Below are positions 45,658 to 50,844 of a stretch of DNA of 50,844 bases, in pieces. Every line of letters starts with the position of its first letter. Position 1 is the stretch's first letter. The position numbers and the translations under genes were made by a program. A model generated the notes under the pieces. The model was not told where the DNA came from, searched no databases, and worked only from the letters and a program-made list of their open reading frames with translations. Location: positions 1 to 50,844 of the forward strand of contig NZ_KE384103.1 in assembly GCF_000423885.1 (NCBI RefSeq), read 5' to 3'. Origin of the DNA: Thermomonas fusca DSM 15424 (GTDB lineage Bacteria; Pseudomonadota; Gammaproteobacteria; Xanthomonadales; Xanthomonadaceae).

Positions 45658-47031
45658 ATGAGCAATTTGACCGATCGCGGAACAGCGTTCCGCGCCGCCA
45701 TCGCCGGCTTCATCGATGCCCGGCGCGAGGCCAAGCTCAAAGGCAAGGAGGACGACGCCGAAGCGGCATCGAAATACGATTACGCAGGCTGGTTGGCGGA
45801 TGCGGCCCGCCGGGTGGGCCAGATCCAGGCCGTCACCCATGTGCTCAAGGCCACCCATCCCGACGCGCGCGGCAGCAGCCTGCACGTCCAGCCATCGGCA
45901 CTGTCGCAGCATGCGGAAGTGGGAAGCCATCTGCTGGGCACGGACTACGCTGAAGACGTGGTGGGCAATGCGGCGGCGTTGGATGTGTTCAAGCTGCTCA
46001 AGCTGGAGGTTGATGGCAAGCGCTTGCTCAACTGGATGCAGGCCGGCGATGCCGATCTTGCCGCCGCGCTTTCCGGGGATGTCGACGAGTCGCGACGCTG
46101 GATGCAGGCATTCGCCGCCTTGGTGCACGCTGACACCCGGCCCGCCACACACCCCATGGCCAAGCAGCTGTACTGGCTGGCTGGCGATACCCCGTACGAC
46201 GACAGCCACTACCAGCTGCTGCAGCCAATGTTTTCAAGCGCACTGGCGCACGCCGTGCACGCGGAGATCCAGGATGCGCGCTTCGGCGAGATCAACAAGG
46301 CCGCACGGCAAGCCCGCCGAGAGAACAAGCCCGCCGAAACAACGTATCGCGATTACCGCGACCTGGTGGTGCGCAAGCTGGGCGGCACCAAACCGCAAAA
46401 CATCTCGCAGTTGAACAGCGAGCGCGGCGGCGTGAACTACCTGTTCACTTCGCTTCCACCACGGGCATGGAAGTCGCGCGAATTCACGAGTCTGCTCAAA
46501 CTCGACTCCGTATTCGACGACCCGCACGGCGCGCTCAAGCGCTTCGGCGGTATCCGCGAACTGCTGGACACGCTGTCCGACTTCCTGCGGGAAAATCCCG
46601 CGCCGGTCATGGAAACGCGCCAGCATCGCGAGCGGATCGAGTTGGCCATCGGCCAGGAGCTGGCCACGTTCGGCGCGGCGATCCGTGGCAGTCAGCCTGC
46701 AGGTTGGAGCCGCGAGGACAGCTGCCGGTTGCCGTTGTGCGAGCGACTCTGGCTGGACCCGGAGCGTACCGAACTGGAGCCGCGCAACGACCCGGAGCAC
46801 CCGCACTGGCAGGCGGACGATCTGGCCTTCAACGAGGCTTACGAACACGGCGACTGGGCCGAAGAAGTCGCCGGTCGTTTCGGCCGCTGGCTCAACGACG
46901 AGCTGCGCAAGCGCAGCGACAAGTTGGTGATGCTGGGCGAGGCCGAAATGCGCCACTTCGCGCGTCAGGCCGTTCTTGACGTGGCCTGGCCTATTCCCCT
47001 ACGACGCCGCTCCAAGGCAGGTGCCGCATGA
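45658..47031 (+). CDS. csy1: type I-F Csy complex large subunit Csy1 (Cas8f)
   Basis: A 457-residue subunit that recognises the PAM and holds the crRNA 5' handle together with Csy2. It is identified by N-terminal helices (LTDRGTAFRAAIAGFIDARR), HPMAKQLYWLAGD, and the conserved stretch VVRKLGGTKPQNISQLNSER, whose Lys/Asn residues contact the PAM in the Pseudomonas structure. The C-terminal helical bundle ends FARQAVLDVAWPIPLRRR. The start ATG is preceded by GGGAGGGAGAG. First gene of the csy operon, under the presumed promoter that carries the crRNA-like target; overlaps csy2 by ATGA. Confidence 0.95.
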   Translation: MSNLTDRGTAFRAAIAGFIDARREAKLKGKEDDAEAASKYDYAGWLADAARRVGQIQAVTHVLKATHPDARGSSLHVQPSALSQHAEVGSHLLGTDYAEDVVGNAAALDVFKLLKLEVDGKRLLNWMQAGDADLAAALSGDVDESRRWMQAFAALVHADTRPATHPMAKQLYWLAGDTPYDDSHYQLLQPMFSSALAHAVHAEIQDARFGEINKAARQARRENKPAETTYRDYRDLVVRKLGGTKPQNISQLNSERGGVNYLFTSLPPRAWKSREFTSLLKLDSVFDDPHGALKRFGGIRELLDTLSDFLRENPAPVMETRQHRERIELAIGQELATFGAAIRGSQPAGWSREDSCRLPLCERLWLDPERTELEPRNDPEHPHWQADDLAFNEAYEHGDWAEEVAGRFGRWLNDELRKRSDKLVMLGEAEMRHFARQAVLDVAWPIPLRRRSKAGAA

Positions 47032-47987
47032 GCTGCCCCGGATTCACCCATATCCTGGTGCTGCCGCATCTCAAGGTGCAGAACGCCAATGCCGTCTCCA
47101 GCCCGTTGACCCATGGCTTCCCTTCCATCACCGCCTTCCTTGGCCTGATGTGGGCGCTGGAGCGCAAGACACGAGCGCTGGGGCTGGAGATCGAGTTCAG
47201 CGCGGTGGGCGTGGTGTGCCACGACCATGACGAGCAGATCCACGACGGCGGCTTTGTCCACAGCTTCCGCCTCACCCGAAATCCGGTGGGCAGGGACGGC
47301 AAGACGGCGGCCATCGTGGAGGAAGGCCGCATCCACCTCGATGTGAGCCTGCTGCTGGCGGTGCACGCCGAACACTGGGATGCCGAAACCCGGCAGCGCG
47401 ACACGCAGACCATTGCGGGGTTGGTGCAATGCATGCGCATTGCCGGTGGCACTTTATTGCAATCGACATCGTCGCAGGCGTCGCGGCAGCGTCCTTGGGT
47501 GATGGATTTCACCGATCAGGACAACAACGACTTCCACAAGCTGCGTGCCCGCCTGTTGCCCGGCACCACGCTGGTGGCGCGCGATGACCTGATCGACACG
47601 AGGCTGGAGTCGCTGCGAGCGGAGCAGCCCGAAGCCACCCGCCTTGATGCCTGGCTATCCCTTTCGCGGATCAACTGGCACTTCGATGCGGCTGCCGATA
47701 ACGGCAAGGGCGCGTGGCAGCACGACCGCAAGGGCGCGGGCTGGATCGTGCCCATCCCGGTGGGTTACGGCGCACTGGGCCCCGTGCTTGCGGCCGGCAG
47801 CGTGCCCAATGCCCGCGATGCCACCACACCCTTCCGCTTCGTGGAAAGCTTGTATTCCATTGGCGAATGGATCGGGCCGCACCGCCTGCAGAAACCGCAG
47901 GACCTGCTCTGGTACGCCGACAGCCAGCCCGAGCAAGGCCTCTACCGCTGCCGCAACGATTACCGCGCCACCGAAACCACCATCTGA
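47028..47987 (+). CDS. csy2: type I-F Csy complex subunit Csy2 (Cas5f)
   Basis: A 319-residue Cas5-like protein that caps the crRNA 5' handle as a heterodimer with Csy1. The N-terminus FTHILVLPHLKVQNANAVSS and PLTHGFPSITAFLGLMWALE is the diagnostic family sequence. Later segments include GWIVPIPVGYGALGPVLAAG and RFVESLYSIGEWIGPHRL, ending DNDYRATETTI-like (RCRNDYRATETTI). Start overlaps the csy1 stop by four bases, ensuring coupled translation; a 17-base gap separates it from csy3. Confidence 0.95.
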   Translation: MSCPGFTHILVLPHLKVQNANAVSSPLTHGFPSITAFLGLMWALERKTRALGLEIEFSAVGVVCHDHDEQIHDGGFVHSFRLTRNPVGRDGKTAAIVEEGRIHLDVSLLLAVHAEHWDAETRQRDTQTIAGLVQCMRIAGGTLLQSTSSQASRQRPWVMDFTDQDNNDFHKLRARLLPGTTLVARDDLIDTRLESLRAEQPEATRLDAWLSLSRINWHFDAAADNGKGAWQHDRKGAGWIVPIPVGYGALGPVLAAGSVPNARDATTPFRFVESLYSIGEWIGPHRLQKPQDLLWYADSQPEQGLYRCRNDYRATETTI

Positions 47988-48004
47988 CCGACAAGGGGAA
48001 TCCC

Positions 48005-49036
48005 ATGGCCAACGAACTCAAGACTGCTTCCGTGCTCGCCTTCGAGCGAAAGCTCGATCCTTCAGATGCGCTGATGTATGGCGGCGACTGGAACAATCGC
48101 GCCGCCACGGACAACTGGGCACCGATCGCGCTGCGCGAAAAATCCGTGCGGGGCACGATTTCCAATCGCCGGAAAAGCGGCGCCACCGATCCCGCGAAAC
48201 TCGATGCCGACATCCAGAGCCCCAACCTGCAGACCGTGGATGTGGCTACTCTGCCCGTCGATGCGGACACGCTGAAAGTGCAGTTCACCGTCCGCGTACT
48301 GGCCGGCACCGGACAGCCATCCGCCTGCAACGACGCGGCTTACCGGCAAAAGCTGTTGGCTACGGTGAATGGCTATGTCGCGCAGCATGGCGGTTTCGAT
48401 GAGCTGGCGAAGCGCTACGCCGCCAATCTCGCCAACGGCCGCTTCCTGTGGCGCAACCGCATCGGTGCCGAGCAGGTGGAAGTCACCGTCGCACAACTGA
48501 AGGATGGTGCGCCTGTCGCGAGCTGGACGTTCGATGCCTTATCGCATGACATAGTCAAGCTCACGGCATCGGCAGGCGAAAAGGATAAGCTGCAGGCGTT
48601 GGCCGATGTTGTTGCGGCTGGCCTCGGTGGTAGCTCGCATGTGCTGCTGCAAGTCACCGCATTCGTGCGCATTGGTTTCGGCCAGGAAGTGTTTCCCTCG
48701 CAGGAACTGATTCTCGATCGTGGACGCGGCGACAAGAGCAAGACCTTGTATGACGTTGCCGGCGTGGCCGCCATTCATTCGCAAAAGCTCGGCAACGCCA
48801 TCCGCACCATCGACACCTGGTATCCCGAAGCCGCCGAGAACGGCCCCATCGCAGTGGAGCCCTACGGCTCGGTCACTACCCAGGGCAAGGCCTATCGCCA
48901 ACCCAAGGAAAAAGTCGACTTCTACAACCTGCTCGACGGTTGGATCATCAAGGACAAGACGCCTGACGTGGAACAGCAGCACTTCGTCATCGCCACCCTG
49001 ATCCGCGGCGGTGTGTTCGGCGACGCGGACAAGTGA
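48005..49036 (+). CDS. csy3: type I-F Csy complex backbone subunit Csy3 (Cas7f)
   Basis: A 343-residue RNA-binding subunit, six copies of which coat the 32-nt spacer and flip out every sixth base. It begins MANELKTASVLAFERKLDPS and has the characteristic YGGDWNNRAA, LREKSVRGTISNRRK, RFLWRNRIGAEQVEV and SQELILDRGRGDKSKTLYDV segments. ATG at 48005 follows AAGGGGAAT; the frame is open upstream inside csy2 but without homology. A crRNA with a 19-nt guide, as from the pseudo-array, would fit fewer Csy3 copies. Confidence 0.96.
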   Translation: MANELKTASVLAFERKLDPSDALMYGGDWNNRAATDNWAPIALREKSVRGTISNRRKSGATDPAKLDADIQSPNLQTVDVATLPVDADTLKVQFTVRVLAGTGQPSACNDAAYRQKLLATVNGYVAQHGGFDELAKRYAANLANGRFLWRNRIGAEQVEVTVAQLKDGAPVASWTFDALSHDIVKLTASAGEKDKLQALADVVAAGLGGSSHVLLQVTAFVRIGFGQEVFPSQELILDRGRGDKSKTLYDVAGVAAIHSQKLGNAIRTIDTWYPEAAENGPIAVEPYGSVTTQGKAYRQPKEKVDFYNLLDGWIIKDKTPDVEQQHFVIATLIRGGVFGDADK

Positions 49037-49037
49037 T

Positions 49038-49604
49038 ATGACCAGCCACTATCTCGATATCCGGGTTTTGCCGGATCCGGAGACAGGCCCGGCGCAGCTG
49101 CTGGGTGCGCTCTACGACCGCTTGCATCTGACCCTCGTGCAGCAGCGGCTGGACAACATCGGCGTCAGCTTCCCCGATTACAGCCTGAGCCCGCGCGCAA
49201 TCGGCAATCGGTTGCGACTCCATGGTGGCGAACAGGGACTCCTCCAGTTCCTGAAAACCGATTGGCTCAAGGGCATGCGTGACCATGTGCGCTTGAGCGA
49301 GATCGCCGAAGTCCCGGCCGATGCCCGCCATCGAACCATTCAGCGCCGGCAGTACAAGACCAGCGCCGAACGCCTGCGACGCCGTCGCATGAAGCGCAAG
49401 GGCGAAACAGCGGAGCAAGCCCGGGCCGCCATCCCGCACACCATCGAACGCCGCCCGGATCTCCCCTACCTGCATCTGCACAGCCGCAGCACTGGCCAGA
49501 CGTTTCATCTGTTCGTTGCCTTGGGCCCTCTTCAGGAAAAGCAGCAAGCTGGTTCGTTCAGCAGCCATGGACTGAGTGCCAGCACCACCATCCCCTGGTT
49601 CTGA
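49038..49604 (+). CDS. cas6f: type I-F CRISPR RNA endonuclease Cas6f (Csy4)
   Basis: A 188-residue nuclease that cuts pre-crRNA at the base of the repeat hairpin and stays bound to the 3' stem. The catalytic histidine is H30 in ALYDRLHLTL (His29 in Pseudomonas). An Arg-rich helix (TIQRRQYKTSAERLRRRRMK) reads the stem, and HLHSRSTGQTFHLFVALGP near the C-terminus carries the catalytic serine region. The start is ATG at 49038, one base after the csy3 stop. It would process both the array and the pseudo-repeats, whose stems keep the CTGCC/GGCAG pairs. Last csy gene, before the terminator. Confidence 0.95.
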   Translation: MTSHYLDIRVLPDPETGPAQLLGALYDRLHLTLVQQRLDNIGVSFPDYSLSPRAIGNRLRLHGGEQGLLQFLKTDWLKGMRDHVRLSEIAEVPADARHRTIQRRQYKTSAERLRRRRMKRKGETAEQARAAIPHTIERRPDLPYLHLHSRSTGQTFHLFVALGPLQEKQQAGSFSSHGLSASTTIPWF

Positions 49605-49638
49605 CCCTTTTCCACCGGGAGTCACCCGGCTCTTTGGA

Positions 49639-49651
49639 AATCAATACCTTG
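49639..49651 (+). promoter_or_regulatory. leader-distal IHF site
   Basis: AATCAATACCTTG is a perfect match to the IHF consensus WATCAANNNNTTR, about 90 bases before the first repeat, in the leader between cas6f and the array. IHF bending of the leader helps spacer integration in type I-F systems. Confidence 0.55.
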
Positions 49652-49652
49652 C

Positions 49653-49684
49653 GCATGCCCCCGAGAAAACGGGGGCATGCTTTT
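49653..49684 (+). terminator. rho-independent terminator of the csy operon
   Basis: Perfect 11-bp stem GCATGCCCCCG (49653-49663) with CGGGGGCATGC (49670-49680), six-base loop, followed by TTTT. It lies 48 bases past the cas6f stop and separates csy transcription from the array. Confidence 0.8.
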
Positions 49685-49700
49685 GCTGCTGCTTTTCCCC

Positions 49701-49718
49701 TATGATCTCAATGGCTTA
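49701..49718 (+). promoter_or_regulatory. pre-crRNA -10 box and leader-proximal IHF-like site
   Basis: TATGAT (49701-49706, 5/6) lies 28 bases before the first repeat, after the terminator, and is the best array promoter candidate; no good -35 is seen. It adjoins TCTCAATGGCTTA (49706-49718), one mismatch from the IHF consensus, centred about 23 bases from repeat 1. Confidence 0.45.
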
Positions 49719-49734
49719 ACGGCCATCACGTCTA

Positions 49735-50844
49735 GTTCGCTGCCGCATAGGCAGCTCAGAAATGGAGGCGCAGCTTGATCGCGGGGTGTTGCCGGTTCGC
49801 TGCCGCATAGGCAGCTCAGAAAAATTTGAGCCGGGGCTGTATTCGGGCGGCGACGTTCGCTGCCGCATAGGCAGCTCAGAAATGTACCGCTCGGCGTCCG
49901 CAATTACTCCGGCCGTTCGCTGCCGCATAGGCAGCTCAGAAATGATGGGTTCGTTGTTCTTGCTTAGGAAAGACGTTCGCTGCCGCATAGGCAGCTCAGA
50001 AATGTACCGCTCGGCGTCCGCAATTACTCCGGCCGTTCGCTGCCGCATAGGCAGCTCAGAAATGATGGGTTCGTTGTTCTTGCTTAGGAAAGACGTTCGC
50101 TGCCGCATAGGCAGCTCAGAAATTTACGACCGTGATTGATCGTGGCGTAAACAGAGTTCGCTGCCGCATAGGCAGCTCAGAAAGTGGCGGGTCGTGTTCC
50201 TCATGGGTTCGTTGTGTTCGCTGCCGCATAGGCAGCTCAGAAAGGAGTCCCGCATCGAGCTTCGTTGGTGGAAATGTTCGCTGCCGCATAGGCAGCTCAG
50301 AAAGTCGTGGCGCAGCCGGCCGCGCGCCCGGAGCTGTTCGCTGCCGCATAGGCAGCTCAGAAAAAGTGGTCGTATGGCGAAAGGCTCATTTCGTTCGTTC
50401 GCTGCCGCATAGGCAGCTCAGAAAACCTTTCTTGCCACCCGGTTCACTTTTCGAGCGTTCGCTGCCGCATAGGCAGCTCAGAAAGTCTTCAGCCGCCCTT
50501 ACACCTTCGCCGCGTGGTTCGCTGCCGCATAGGCAGCTCAGAAAACCTGCGCCACCTGCCGGCGTGCCGGTGCGGGGTTCGCTGCCGCATAGGCAGCTCA
50601 GAAACGTTGATTTAATTGGAGGCCGAGGTCGGAATTGTTCGCTGCCGCATAGGCAGCTCAGAAATGGATGTCGATGCTGGTGGCACCATTCGCCACGTTC
50701 GCTGCCGCATAGGCAGCTCAGAAAAGGCATCCCCGCGCCTGCGTTTCGTCGCCATCGTTCGCTGCCGCATAGGCAGCTCAGAAATCATCGTCGAACGTCA
50801 AATAGAGCGGGCGAGGGTTCGCTGCCGCATAGGCAGCTCAGAAA
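49735..50844 (+). CRISPR. type I-F CRISPR array, 19 repeats in view
   Basis: Nineteen identical 28-base repeats (GTTCGCTGCCGCATAGGCAG plus CTCAGAAA), starting at 49735 and spaced 60 or 61 bases, with 18 spacers. Sixteen spacers are 32 nt and two (50123-50155 and 50364-50396) are 33 nt. The repeat has the I-F stem CTGCC/GGCAG and an eight-base 3' handle. The leader is on the left, beside cas6f, so the newest spacers are at 49763 onward. No repeat is degenerate and the window stops exactly at the end of repeat 19, so the array probably continues. Spacers 3-4 and 5-6 are the same pair. Confidence 0.98.
49855..50094 (+). repeat. tandem duplication of two repeat-spacer units
   Basis: 49855-49974 and 49975-50094 are identical 120-base blocks. 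Spacer 3 (49883-49914) equals spacer 5 (50003-50034) and spacer 4 (49943-49974) equals spacer 6 (50063-50094). Recombination between repeats is the likely origin, though assembly error in a repeat array is possible. Confidence 0.95.

Noticed and set aside
49700..50730. Several open frames inside the CRISPR array on both strands
   Set aside because: They are translations of the repeat (recurring SELPMRQRT, FLSCLCGSE or VRCRIGSSE) and not genes.

Overview
The window looks like one chromosomal contig of a high-GC gammaproteobacterium of the Xanthomonadaceae/Lysobacteraceae (Lysobacter, Luteimonas, Thermomonas or Pseudoxanthomonas type). The evidence is the gene order gyrB-recF-dnaN-oriC-dnaA-rpmH-rnpA-yidC-mnmE without yidD, the tonB-exbB-exbD1-exbD2 cluster next to pdxJ, a monomeric isocitrate dehydrogenase, and family-typical extragenic palindromes. 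Both edges fall in repetitive DNA (an IS3-family element on the left, a CRISPR repeat on the right), which suggests a draft-assembly contig.

1-1.6 kb: nested mobile DNA. An IS407-group element interrupts a tyrosine recombinase gene, and that recombinase sits at the end of an element that itself cuts a radical SAM gene. 1.6-8.8 kb: cardiolipin synthase, pdxJ, the TonB energy-transduction cluster, a TPR protein and an M48 lipoprotein protease. 8.9-19.5 kb: the origin region, with three perfect parS palindromes around recF, oriC between dnaN and dnaA, and the rpmH-rnpA-yidC-mnmE genes.

19.5-25.7 kb: a TonB-like lipoprotein, then a compact minus-strand cluster (three small membrane proteins, an XRE regulator, an alpha/beta hydrolase and a NatAB-type ABC exporter) with two matching palindromic operators at its promoter. 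25.7-29.6 kb: lipoproteins and exported proteins of unknown function, and an OmpA-family protein. 29.6-40.0 kb: housekeeping genes (ferredoxin reductase, YadGH-type exporter, tatD, hrpB, rluE, an exported methyltransferase-like lipoprotein, icd).

40.2-50.8 kb: a complete type I-F CRISPR-Cas locus (cas1, cas2-3, csy1, csy2, csy3, cas6f, and an array of at least 19 repeats). A FitAB/VapBC-type toxin-antitoxin pair lies on the opposite strand between cas2-3 and csy1. The standout is the intergenic region between that pair and csy1. It holds a two-repeat degenerate mini-CRISPR on the minus strand whose 19-nt spacer matches the presumed csy promoter next to a CC PAM. Within the first 15 nt the only mismatches are at positions 6 and 12, the positions that type I guides leave unpaired. 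This is the signature of a crRNA-like regulatory guide (CreR/CreA type) by which the Csy complex would repress its own operon, and the toxin-antitoxin genes lie directly downstream of it in the same direction.
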